Source of the DNA: Conidiobolus incongruus B7586
Taxonomy: Eukaryota; Entomophthoromycota; Entomophthoromycetes; Entomophthorales; Conidiobolaceae
Length of the DNA: 18,881 bases
Assembly (NCBI GenBank): GCA_000697335.1
Contig: JNEM01009195.1
Coordinates: 1-18,881, forward strand
Direction: 5' to 3'
In this document: positions 11,169-18,881 of the stretch, in pieces
How positions within the stretch are numbered: the stretch's first letter is position 1
Layout of the letters: each line of letters begins with the position of its first letter
Program-made: the position numbers and the translations under genes
Notes under the pieces: generated by a model
The model's database searches: none
Seen by the model: only the letters and a program-made list of their open reading frames with translations
What the model was told of the DNA's origin: nothing

Positions 11169-11635
11169 TCATTTTTCCAAGTTATTTTTTAAAATTTTTA
11201 TCACTGTAAATTCATGCGACTTCAAATATAATTTTTAAGATAATCAAGCATTCTTAAATGGAGCGTTGCTATAAGGAGGTATTACTGTATATCCAGCATT
11301 ATATTAGAATGAAATCAGATTGATATATTTAAAATCTTTATCTAATATATTCTATTTATGTTAAAATGTTATATTTACGATGTGTATTATTTGATTGCCA
11401 AATTGTTTTTATGTATAAATGTTAAACTGAATTAATTCACTTTATCTAATTGCTTAATAATTTCAAAAATTTAGTGACTAAAAATGTTTGTATATTATTA
11501 ATGAGTCTGACATTGAAGATAAAATAATCACTAATTGTTCTTAAATTTAGAATTTATTAACGTTAATTATTAATATTAATATACAATCAGTATGATAGTT
11601 TATAAGTTAGATGAAGTAGTACACAAAAATAATTT

Positions 11636-12618
11636 CTACATAGGACAAAAGGTGGCATAATGGCCAAGTTCTCCACACTAAATATATATTAGTTAAATAT
11701 CATTAGAATCAATTAATATAATATTATACCTTATAACATGTAACTTCTTGAGTGTTTCGATATTGTCTATTAGGATTATCATTTTGTTGATGTTGATAAC
11801 GATTGTAGCTTTGATTTTGATTATTTTGATTTTTGAAATCGTTGTTTTGATTATTCTAAAATTTTATTAAATGCCAGTCTGATATAGTATTATTCAATAA
11901 TACTTACCTCATTTTCTTTTGTATGAACTGGAGGAAGCTCATATTTAGGACTAAATTATATATTAGCAAATGTAATAGCAATAATATAAATTTATATTTA
12001 ACTTACTGTCCGTTTTCACATTCTGGTCCTAGCGGACAAAAACCTGTCAAATAGAGAGGACATGCCATCTTTCTGATATGCTTATTTCTACATGATGGGC
12101 CTTAAATATTCGAGTATTAATAAGTTATTTATCTATAATAAAGCAACAATACTTACCATGTTTACAATATCCTCTTGCATACCAAGGACACTCCTTAATC
12201 TTAGATTCTGGATCAATATGTAAATATATGCATTCCTCACCATTGCAACACTCTTTAAATTTGGTAAAAAACCAACATTCTGGCATCTTTTTCAAGTTGT
12301 ATTCATGTAAGAATTCACATTGATCTCCTTTCTTACAAAGGCCTCTTAGCCAATGTTTACAAACAACAGCTTTGGATAAATTGCTATGCTTATGAGGACA
12401 TAAATCACCACGAGTGCAATTACCACGGAGGTGAAATTTACATACTCCCCCAATAGCTAATTATGAAAATAAATAACGAATGAATAAAATAGAATATATA
12501 TTTACTTACTAAAATTTTTATTAATATTATAAATATCTAAACCAACTTGATTTGCTACAAAATCCTCAAAATCGAATTTAATTTGATTGGTTAATTCAGG
12601 ATCAAATATAGATGTCAT
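11636..12618 (-). CDS. CPSF4: Cleavage and polyadenylation specificity factor subunit 4 (CPSF30/Yth1)
   Basis: Zinc-finger subunit of the pre-mRNA 3'-processing complex; in the family it contacts the AAUAAA signal and U-rich RNA. Six exons: 12510-12618, 12157-12456, 12007-12100, 11908-11950, 11730-11855, 11636-11677. The five introns are 52-56 nt, GT-AG, and the frame stays open throughout, giving 237 aa (human 269, yeast Yth1 208). Five CCCH fingers lie at C42-H60, C69-H87, C97-H116, C126-H144 and C150-H168, with the family signatures MPECWFFTKF and HIDPESKIKECPWY. A Gln/Asn-rich linker (183-221) leads to a C-terminal CCHC zinc knuckle, C222-C225-H230-C235. Yth1 lacks the knuckle; metazoan CPSF4 has it. 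The ATG at 12618 is the first in frame, and the N-terminus resembles the family. Exon 4 is 43 nt and the last exon 42 nt; the last intron divides the knuckle between its first two cysteines. Confidence 0.95.
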
Positions 12619-13899
12619 AATGCGTTAATTATAAAAAAATAACTGAAAATATGTATATTTCAATTGAATATCAATGATTAAATTTATTTCTTTGTATATT
12701 TTATTTACGAAGACTGATGTATCATTTAGGGTATTAATATACTAATTTTTAATTTTTAATTTTATGGGTTTCAAAATTTGATTAATAATTAAATGAAATA
12801 TTTTGAAATTGCAGTATTCATAATCAATTCAAAATACATGTGTCATCGATTTTTTAAATTATTTTAAATAATATATATTTTACACTAGAGTACCAAGTTT
12901 TAATATTTATTCTATTGAATGATTAATTGTTAACGATTACCCCTTTTTATTTAGGATCTAACTCATTTTATTCTTCAAAAATTATCTAAATATTTTGATT
13001 TTATTAAAAACAAAAAAGAATTAATTTATAAACGAATGAAATTAAATAAAATTCTTATATATAATAATTGTTTAATTGTGTATTAAAATTATTTAATTCA
13101 TAACACAAAACTAGTAAGCATTTCGAAAAGATTCTGTGGTTTTCTAGAGTTGAGGATTTAATACATTCTAAAACCAAATATGATATCTTTATCAATATTG
13201 TAAACACTTAAATTCTCATAAATATTTTTTATTAAACCCTATAAATATAATACACTAAAAAATTGATGTATAATCAATTTATTCCTTAAACTAATTGTTC
13301 AAATATTGAAAACTAAGGTTATTAATTAGTATGACATAAAAAGAAATTGATAATATCATATATTTAATATATGAATTAGTTTTATTGTTTTTGTGTACTA
13401 ATTTCTATCAATAAAGCTTCAAACGTTATTGAATTTTTTTATTGTTACAATATTCATAGAATATATTACCATTGTACCTAAAAATTTATCAAATTGGGTG
13501 AAATATTGAAATATATGTAAAAATAAGGAAAGTAGTGAACTTAATAATATTATATTTTATTATATTAGTAATTTAAGAATCTTAGTTAATGGTTACAATC
13601 AAAATCTATTCAAATTCCAACCTTTGAATTGATAATGATCACATAATATTATGAGTTAACTATCTGAAATGGTATTATATAAAAATCCATTAATTAAATA
13701 ATACTTAATCAAACCAAAAATAATCTAACAATAATAAGTCACTGATTTATTACATATACTAGTGAGGAAGATTGATTCATTCAACCGCTGAAAATAGCGG
13801 AATGAAGAGAATACATATATGAAAAATAGCATTGTAAAATAAATGATAATGAATATATGCGAGGTGTCTGTTCAGATAATAATACACTTGTAATAATGG
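12619..13899. other. Intergenic region: CPSF4 promoter and La 3' UTR
   Basis: CPSF4 and La are both on the minus strand, so this holds the La 3' flank on the right and the CPSF4 promoter on the left. I see no gene. On the minus strand an AATAAA (complement of 13746-13751) lies about 150 nt past the La stop and could be its polyadenylation signal. The hairpin at 13776-13806 lies between the two. The rest is plain AT-rich DNA. Confidence 0.65.
13776..13806 (-). other. Stem-loop in the La 3' UTR
   Basis: CCGCT at 13785-13789 pairs with AGCGG at 13796-13800 across a six-base loop, and an outer TTCATT (13776-13781) pairs with AATGAA (13801-13806) after a three-base bulge. That gives an 11-bp stem with a GC-rich core about 95 nt beyond the La stop and before the candidate AATAAA. 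It is a candidate mRNA structure, not a known element. Confidence 0.5.
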
Positions 13900-15054
13900 T
13901 TATTCAGTTTTGATACGTTTTTCATCTGATTCGGAATCTTCCTTTACATCTTCCGCGACTTGAGAAGAGGTTCGTTTAAGCTCTTGATTGGCAGGTAAAG
14001 CTTCGGTCTTGCCCTCGGGGGCGTCATTGGCAGTGGTGTTGTCTTTAGGTTGGCTTTCCTCGGCAGTGGAAGTAGAAGGTTCTTGATGCTTGAAAGGTTT
14101 GAGTAAGTCTTCATTGGGATCCTTGAGTTCAGGATTAAAGAGATAGCAGTGATCTTTAATATGGGTCAAGAATATTTCTTCTTGAACACCCTCAAGCTTT
14201 TTGAATATATAGGGCTTCTTGGGAGCATATTGCAACTGCAGAGCTTTGAGATCTTCAATGGTTTGGTCGGTCACGGGGTGATTCATATAGGCACAGGGCT
14301 CATAGCCGTTAATGAATTCGAAATAGAGGATATTGGGGACTTCTCTCATGATCTTCTTTGCCAAGATACCTTTATCCATATTTCTTGTCATGCCTGAAAG
14401 TAAAATTGAGTTTCCGGGCTCGGCCTTATAGAATGGACGCTTGTAATCACGCTTGAAAATTCGCTTACCAAAGAGAAACATTGTGTTGTTGGAATGAGCC
14501 TTTTTAAGAGCCAATTTATTTTCACCGAACATATGAGGCCCGGACTTGAGATATTCCTTGGCCTTTTCGGGAGTGGAAAAGTACACAGTAGCGCTGCCTT
14601 TAAATTGTTTGGTATTATCCACTCTTTGGAATCTGGGATCCACGAGAACAACCTCGTGCTCGGACGCGAAGAAGTTAATTAAATCATCGATTGACTTGTC
14701 CTTGGGAATGTTAGTCACATAAAGAGCGCTGTCGTCCAAGGGCTCGTCGACATAAGGAACGGTTCTTCGAATCGCGGTCTTTGCTTCATTCACTTCGATC
14801 AAATCGCTTGGAGCCTCAAGAGCAGCCAAAACCTTCTCCTTCCCAAACTTTTGAATGCGCTTGAATGTCATCAAAACGTCCAAATCGACCCAGCCGTCAA
14901 GGCTATTTTGGACTTTTTCCCTTAAAAATTTGTCTCGAGAGAGATTTGGGTCGCCAAAATAAAATTCAATTTGATGGACGATAGCTTCATTTTCATCTTT
15001 AGGGTTTCTACGTAACAAAGGTCTTGTATTGACGGGTTTAGTACCAGAAGTCAT
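13900..15054 (-). CDS. La ribonucleoprotein (Lupus La / Lhp1 homologue)
   Basis: La binds the 3' UUU-OH of new RNA polymerase III transcripts in the nucleus, protecting pre-tRNAs and other small RNAs. One uninterrupted exon; from the ATG at 15054 it encodes 384 aa. Domains: La motif about 22-100, with the core HQIEFYFGDPNLSRDKFL (residues 27-44) and a WVDLDVLMTFKRI helix; RRM1 about 110-185, starting ALYVTNIP with KGSATVYF as RNP1; a second RRM about 216-310, starting SILLSGMT; then an acidic, Ser/Thr-rich tail ending DEKRIKTE, a possible nuclear signal. One of the two conserved tyrosines of the La motif (YYFG in human) is Phe here. The frame is open to an earlier ATG at 15108, adding 18 hydrophobic residues atypical of La, so I prefer 15054, which also has an A-rich context. 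Third positions look more G+C-rich than in neighbouring genes, which fits high expression. Confidence 0.95.
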   Translation of the reverse strand: MTSGTKPVNTRPLLRRNPKDENEAIVHQIEFYFGDPNLSRDKFLREKVQNSLDGWVDLDVLMTFKRIQKFGKEKVLAALEAPSDLIEVNEAKTAIRRTVPYVDEPLDDSALYVTNIPKDKSIDDLINFFASEHEVVLVDPRFQRVDNTKQFKGSATVYFSTPEKAKEYLKSGPHMFGENKLALKKAHSNNTMFLFGKRIFKRDYKRPFYKAEPGNSILLSGMTRNMDKGILAKKIMREVPNILYFEFINGYEPCAYMNHPVTDQTIEDLKALQLQYAPKKPYIFKKLEGVQEEIFLTHIKDHCYLFNPELKDPNEDLLKPFKHQEPSTSTAEESQPKDNTTANDAPEGKTEALPANQELKRTSSQVAEDVKEDSESDEKRIKTE

Positions 15055-15108
15055 TTTTAATAGTAATCCAAATTGAAATTCACCCAGATCAAATGAATAT
15101 GTCATCAT

Positions 15109-15964
15109 TTTTGGTTCTCAAAATATCTTCATAGGCATATTTCTATTCTTTCGAATTGTGGGATTTATCAATTTCATATGACTAAGTTTGAACTGTGAAT
15201 TCTATTTGTTAATTTTGATTGTTATGATACTTTCTCAATGATTATGACTATTACTCTAAACTATAATACATATTATATTTTTATGGTGAATTATAGAACA
15301 ATATGATTCATTATATGACTTTATATTTGAAAAAAAAATCTTTGAGTCCTTATTTTCGAACTGAAATTTTAAATTTATAAAGAGATTGAAAATATAAGTA
15401 ACTCTATAAAGAAGTAACTCAAGTTATTGCACAATCTTTGTAATGAAAGTTTAATATAAACAAACATATTTATGAATTTTCGATTTTTCCTCAATTATAA
15501 CTAATGCAACACTTCATTTTACTCCAATTATAAAAATATTGTTAATTTCAAAATAATACTATTAAAATGACAATTTCATTAATTACATATATTTTTATAA
15601 ACTAAAAAAATTAAATTATAAAGTTAATTAAACTTGTTCCCTAATACTGATGGAAATGTATTCTATGGTAATATATAAGAATGCAAATTAATATTTTTTT
15701 AATTTCATATTAATTAAAATAAATTCAATACTCAATAATATTTCATATTTAATAATTTCATTTTTTGAAACTTTTATGTAAAATTAAATATTCAATTAGT
15801 TAATAATTCGGGGTTAAATAATTTATTAAATCAAATTTTGGGTAAATACATTAAATAAAATGAATTTTGCTGCGAGTATTTCATCCAATTAATCTATATT
15901 ATAATATTTTTATACAAAAGATAGCAGGATTTATTATATATTTGATGGAGTTCAAATATTCTTT
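15109..15964. other. AT-rich upstream region of the La gene
   Basis: No gene seen. The part next to 15109 should hold the La promoter, but I cannot single out a convincing core element. The remainder is AT-rich with frequent stops in all frames, up to the composition change near 15965. Confidence 0.6.
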
Positions 15965-16535
15965 GTTTATGTCATGTGTTCGACAATACTGCCTAGGATC
16001 AAAATAGTCAGATCACTAATTCCGAGAGTGGATAGTACGCTCAAGATAAAACGGACGAGCTAAGGCGAATATATATCTAGCTGGGTAGCGAGCGTGGTGC
16101 GCAAATTGGGTGAATATGCCACTGTACATCGGTTGATAGTGATTAATTGACCTAGATTTATTTCGACCAAGTAATGGAAATAAAGTTGATAAATTAGTTC
16201 AAAATAGATTAGTTTTTTATCAATGTTCATTTATTGAGATCTTAGGGTAAAGCCGTAGCTGGTGAGTCTAGTGCCAGGCTTGCGTTTCACCAAAAATCAT
16301 CCTTTTGCATTAGTGATGGCTTATATCCTTTTATTGGAATCTATAGGCTCTCAGCTGCAACTATTCTCATGAGTCTCACAATGCAAGTTCCAAGGAGAGT
16401 AATGTTCCCAATGCACTTTGTCAATTGATTTTGGCAGGGGGGTTCTCATTAATCTGCAGTGATTCGACGGGTTGCCAAGTCGACAATCTTGACAGTTTAC
16501 TCTAAACTTTTCCCCCATAGCTATTAAAAACAGAT
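15965..16535. other. GC-enriched block of unknown origin, possibly decayed mobile DNA
   Basis: The sequence from about 15965 to 16150, and again from about 16240 to 16530, is visibly richer in G and C than any other non-coding DNA here, separated by an ordinary AT-rich stretch. It ends about 55 nt before the solo LTR. Its base composition matches that LTR and not the host background, so mobile-element origin is likely but the family is not recognisable to me. The plus strand near 16075-16105 is faintly tRNA-like (TAGCTGGGTAGCGAGCG) but lacks a B box. The only longish open frame is the small one on the minus strand at 16351-16518. Confidence 0.4.
16351..16518 (-). CDS. Hypothetical small Cys/His-rich ORF (55 aa)
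   Basis: A 55-residue open frame starting MGEKFRVNCQDCRL and ending HENSCS. It has five cysteines (9, 12, 21, 47, 54), with CxxC at 9-12 and several histidines (20, 36, 39, 46, 50). Its composition is unlike the Ile/Asn/Lys-rich noise seen elsewhere in open frames of this window. TTTTTAATAG directly upstream of the ATG could be an intron acceptor, so the frame may be one exon of something larger. No signal peptide and no recognised domain. It lies inside the GC-enriched block, so a mobile-element origin is as likely as a host gene. Not recognised; real coding status is uncertain. Confidence 0.25.
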   Translation of the reverse strand: MGEKFRVNCQDCRLGNPSNHCRLMRTPLPKSIDKVHWEHYSPWNLHCETHENSCS

Positions 16536-16590
16536 GATGTTTTATTCTAAATCAATTAGATAAATGAGTGTTCATAATTTTTCAAATGTC

Positions 16591-16610
16591 TGTCACGACC
16601 CATCGTGACA
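16591..16610. repeat. Terminal palindrome of the LTR
   Basis: TGTCACGA, four bases CCCA, then TCGTGACA: perfect 8-bp arms forming the very 5' end of the LTR. The outer TGTCA also pairs with the TGACA at the opposite end of the LTR, so the end sequence is present in three copies. Confidence 0.85.
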
Positions 16611-16711
16611 TTATCCAAAACAAGGTCATATTAAGAATAAAACGAAAGTCCCCGAAGCAAGCCAAAATAAGTAAAACAATTAGTATAGAATAAGGAAACA
16701 TAAAAGAAAAC

Positions 16712-16740
16712 ACCAGAATAGTTCACTCAACTATTCTGGT
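16712..16740. repeat. 12-bp perfect hairpin inside the LTR
   Basis: ACCAGAATAGTT at 16712-16723, loop CACTC, then AACTATTCTGGT at 16729-16740. It lies upstream of the LTR TATA-like sequence at 16796-16803, so in the predicted U3 region, and could serve as a dyad-symmetric regulatory site or a cruciform. Confidence 0.85.
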
Positions 16741-17084
16741 CATTCCTTGAAAGATCCAAAGAACTAATAAACTCTCTCTCTAAATCAGAGCACCCTATAA
16801 TAAGAACATACATTATGGTAATGCTTCGTTATATTTTCTCCCCTATAGTCCTAAAAGAGAACCCCCTTGCGGAACCTACGCAGGTATCCTCAATTGTATT
16901 CGTCATCGCCGTTCTATGTATAATGATTAGCTGGGGAGGAATTTGGGTGACTACTGGGATTAATCGTTGGATCATGCGCTTATGTTTATTAATGAGTTGG
17001 GGAATCCTTATACATCGATGTGATGATCTCGTGACGAATTCCTCGGCCCCTCATTGGCGGATCTTAGAGGCCATTGACAATGTC

Positions 17085-17541
17085 ATAACTATTTGAAATC
17101 TAGCTTTATTTAATAAATGTAATTCAGAATTTCGATATACTTTATTGATCAATTTTAGTCAACTTTTTAATATTCATTCTTATATGCAATCTTTGGGTAA
17201 AATTGTAATTTTGAATATAACTGGTTAAATGATTAATACTTGAGTGCATAATATAAATTGTGACAAAATTTTTATTACAATAAATATCCTTGTTATTATT
17301 TAACCTAATCTTTTTGTTGAATAAAATGAAAAAATAAAATTCTTCTGTTACATTTCAGAATTTGATATAATAAAAATGATTTCCTAATTAGTTTCAAGAA
17401 TTGATTTACATAATCACAAATTATTTCCATCATTAATAATCCACCAATGAAAAAGACCCAGGTGGTTTCAAGTAATATGGAAGTCGTGGCAAAGATTTAA
17501 TTGCTTGAATTTAAATGAATAATAATAAATGTAATAAATGA
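17085..17541. other. AT-rich region between the LTR and the DNAJC3-like gene
   Basis: No gene seen. The left part is AT-rich. The right part, about 17440-17550, is the probable promoter of the DNAJC3-like gene and holds a CCAAT and a CGTGG motif (listed separately). Confidence 0.6.
17444..17489 (+). promoter_or_regulatory. ERSE-like motif cluster upstream of the ER co-chaperone gene
   Basis: CCAAT at 17444-17448 is followed after exactly nine bases by CCAGG (17458-17462), one mismatch from the mammalian ER stress element CCAAT-N9-CCACG. A reversed CCACG (CGTGG at 17485-17489) lies 22 nt on. The gene downstream is of a class induced by ER stress. Fungal unfolded-protein responses usually use other Hac1 sites, so this is suggestive only. 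Confidence 0.3.
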
Positions 17542-17549
17542 TATAAATA
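17542..17549 (+). promoter_or_regulatory. TATA box of the DNAJC3-like gene
   Basis: TATAAATA, an exact consensus TATA box, lies 117 nt upstream of the ATG at 17666 and just downstream of the CCAAT/CGTGG cluster. Confidence 0.5.
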
Positions 17550-17665
17550 GACCTGATTAGCTTGATTTTGAGATTAATTTCAAGTCAATAAATCTATTAA
17601 CTTATAAATTCAAACTTAACTTATACATCAACTAAATAATTATTGAATTTCTCTTTTTAAAAAAT

Positions 17666-18881
17666 ATGCGCTTAACAGCTTGGTCTACATTGGCGTTTTT
17701 ATTATCCTCAGCTTCTTGTAATGAAGTTAAAACAGCAAAAGATTATTTACAAGAAGCTAACAATTTTTTAATTTCTGGAAAATTTAATGACGCTTTAAAC
17801 TCTTATTCCAATGCAATTGGTAATTAAAATTTAATTACTCTTTTTTGTTAATTATCTAATTTTCTATAGATGTCGATCCCGATAATTATGTTACTTATTA
17901 TAAGAGAGCAACTGCATACATGTCTCTAGGAAAAAATCAAGCAGCCCTTCAAGATTTTAGCCAAATTCTTCAAATGAAACCTGATTTCGATAAGGTAATT
18001 TTAAATCTAAATTTGTAATTTTATTGTGCTAAATTACTTTCGAATAGGCTCTTTTCCAACGTGGTAAATTATACATCAAAGTTGGGCAAGTTGATGAAGC
18101 CTTAAATGATTTAAACAAATACCTGTCACTTAACTCTGAAGACGGTGAAGCGAAAGAGCTCCTTGAATCAGTGGAAAAATTCAACCAAAATTTACAATCT
18201 GCTGAACGGTCATTAAAAAAACAAGACTATCAAGCTGCTATAGATAATTATTCCGAATGCTTACGCCTTTCCCCACAGTCTTTATCCATTCGCCGATTAA
18301 GAGCCGAAACTCACCTTAAATTAAACCAAATCGAAGAAGCTGTAGGTGACTGGACTGTGATTACTCATTTGAATCCTATGGATAAATCAGCTTTACTTCA
18401 ACTTTCCAAAATCAATTACTTTATGCTATATCAACCCGAGCCCGCTTTGCAAAATGTCAAAAAATATCTTCACTACGATCCTGAGGATAAAGAATTCAAA
18501 GCTTTATTCAGACTATTGAAAAAATATGAGAAAAAGATCTCGAAGCTTGAAGAGAATGTCAAGAAGAAGATTTGGACCTCTGTTGTTGAGACCCTTTTAG
18601 GAAATGAAGAAGAAAAAGGTCTTTATGACGATATTATTTCGGTTCTTGATGAGCTTAAGATGAACATGAAGATTACTTCTTTTGGACCTGATAAGTTACG
18701 TGGCAAGCTTTATACTATGGAATGTCAAGCCCATTCGAGATTAAGAAATAAGAAGCAAACCGTTGATGTTTGTACTAAAGCTATTGAATCTGATCCTGAT
18801 AACATCCAAATTTTAGTAGCTAGAGGTGATGGTTATATTGCTTTGGAAGATTATGAAAATGCCATTAAAGATTATTCTTCT
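17666..18881 (+). CDS. DNAJC3/p58IPK-type ER TPR co-chaperone, 5' part
   Basis: ER-lumen TPR protein that in its family binds unfolded chains and hands them to the Hsp70 BiP/Kar2 through a C-terminal J domain. Exons 17666-17819, 17870-17994 and 18048 to the window edge; introns 50 and 53 nt, GT-AG. 371 residues are visible and the frame is open at the edge, so the gene is cut by the window and the J domain is not seen. Residues 1-18 are a signal peptide (RLTAWSTLAFLLSSASC), fitting ER entry. From about residue 23 the sequence is a run of TPR helices; landmarks shared with human DNAJC3 are DPDNYVTYYKRAT, ALFQRGKLYIKVGQVDEA, LRAETHLKLNQIEEA and SDPDNIQILVARGDGYIALEDYENAIKDY. A charged stretch at about 285-305 (KKYEKKISKLEENVKKK) matches the family's linker helix between TPR groups. 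The start is the first ATG and gives the signal peptide. Confidence 0.92.

Larger units (their letters stand above)
6633..11635. other. Five-kilobase gene-poor region
   Basis: I find no supportable gene on either strand. The first 900 nt upstream of the membrane-protein ATG (about 6633-7560) are less AT-rich than the rest and probably hold its promoter; they include the C-rich island at 7145-7180 and two opposed CCAAT motifs (CCCAATCA at 7513-7520, and CCAAT read on the minus strand within 7546-7555). From 7600 to 11600 the sequence is AT-rich with frequent stops. Small islands with more G+C occur near 9960-10010 and 10630-10890, but they have no open frame. Inverted repeats at 10096-10154 and 10644-10747 and an AT dinucleotide run at 11151-11168 are listed separately. 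Confidence 0.65.
16591..17079 (+). mobile_element. Solo LTR, probable Ty3/gypsy-type, with 5-bp target-site duplication
   Basis: The element starts TGTCACGACC and ends CATTGACA, giving TGTCA...TGACA termini with the canonical TG...CA. It is flanked directly by ATGTC at 16586-16590 and ATGTC at 17080-17084, a 5-bp target-site duplication as made by LTR-retrotransposon integrase. Length is 489 bp. Parts: a terminal palindrome (8-bp arms) at 16591-16610, a 12-bp hairpin at 16712-16740, and a TATAATAA at 16796-16803. No internal coding region, primer-binding site or second LTR lies beside it, so it is a solo LTR left by recombination between the two LTRs of a former copy. The TGTCACGACC start resembles fungal Ty3/gypsy LTRs; the family is inference. 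The exact duplication suggests it is not very old. An open frame of 93 codons (16815-17096) runs inside it and leaves through its 3' end into host DNA. Confidence 0.85.

Noticed and set aside
14149-14682. Three open frames of 62-87 codons overlapping the La gene
   Set aside because: Shadow frames of the La coding sequence, which itself is unmistakable.
16070-16150. tRNA gene or tRNA-derived SINE
   Set aside because: An A-box-like TAGCTGGGTAGCG is present, but there is no B box, no acceptor stem and no anticodon arm.
16815-17096. 93-codon open frame with membrane-like hydrophobic segments
   Set aside because: It lies within the solo LTR and runs across the LTR boundary into host DNA, so it is not an independent gene.
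1-18881. CRISPR array, bacterial operon, or organellar DNA
   Set aside because: No spaced direct repeats, no Shine-Dalgarno-led gene runs, and four genes contain spliceosomal introns and encode eukaryotic nuclear functions.

Overview
The window looks like a piece of a very AT-rich nuclear genome from a fungus, probably an early-diverging (zygomycete-grade) lineage. Five genes are recognisable, and four of them carry short GT-AG introns. All eleven introns I could place are 50-57 nt long and most have a CTAAY/TTAAY-like branch point near the 3' end. The membrane protein has a layout I associate with zygomycete fungi: signal peptide, small beta-rich ectodomain, Ser/Thr stalk, one membrane helix, and a conserved 'TDAQM..TFR..MRKPSW' tail. 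No bacterial or organellar signature is visible. The species cannot be fixed from this sequence alone.

Layout. 1-2090 is AT-rich non-coding DNA. 2168-4008 (+) is biosynthetic threonine deaminase (ILV1 type, 4 exons, 557 aa). 5388-6632 (-) is a type I membrane protein (2 exons, 396 aa). 6633-11635 is a 5-kb gene desert with a C-rich island near 7145-7180 and a few inverted repeats. 11636-12618 (-) is the CPSF4/Yth1 polyadenylation factor (6 exons, 237 aa, five CCCH fingers plus a CCHC knuckle). 13900-15054 (-) is the La RNA-binding protein (one exon, 384 aa). About 15965-16535 is a block visibly richer in G+C, of unknown origin. 16591-17079 is a solo LTR with a 5-bp target-site duplication. 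17666 to the right edge (+) is the 5' part of a DNAJC3/p58IPK-type ER TPR co-chaperone, whose expected J domain lies outside the window.

The genes do not form a cluster or pathway. They are housekeeping functions: isoleucine synthesis, mRNA 3'-end formation, pol III RNA chaperoning and ER protein folding, plus one lineage-type surface protein. I see no convincing new multi-gene system. The points most worth a second look are the solo LTR and its internal hairpins, the GC-enriched block beside it with a small Cys/His-rich ORF, the intron that splits the CPSF4 zinc knuckle, the 21-nt microexon encoding the PLP phosphate loop of threonine deaminase, and the inter-domain insertion and missing targeting peptide of that enzyme.
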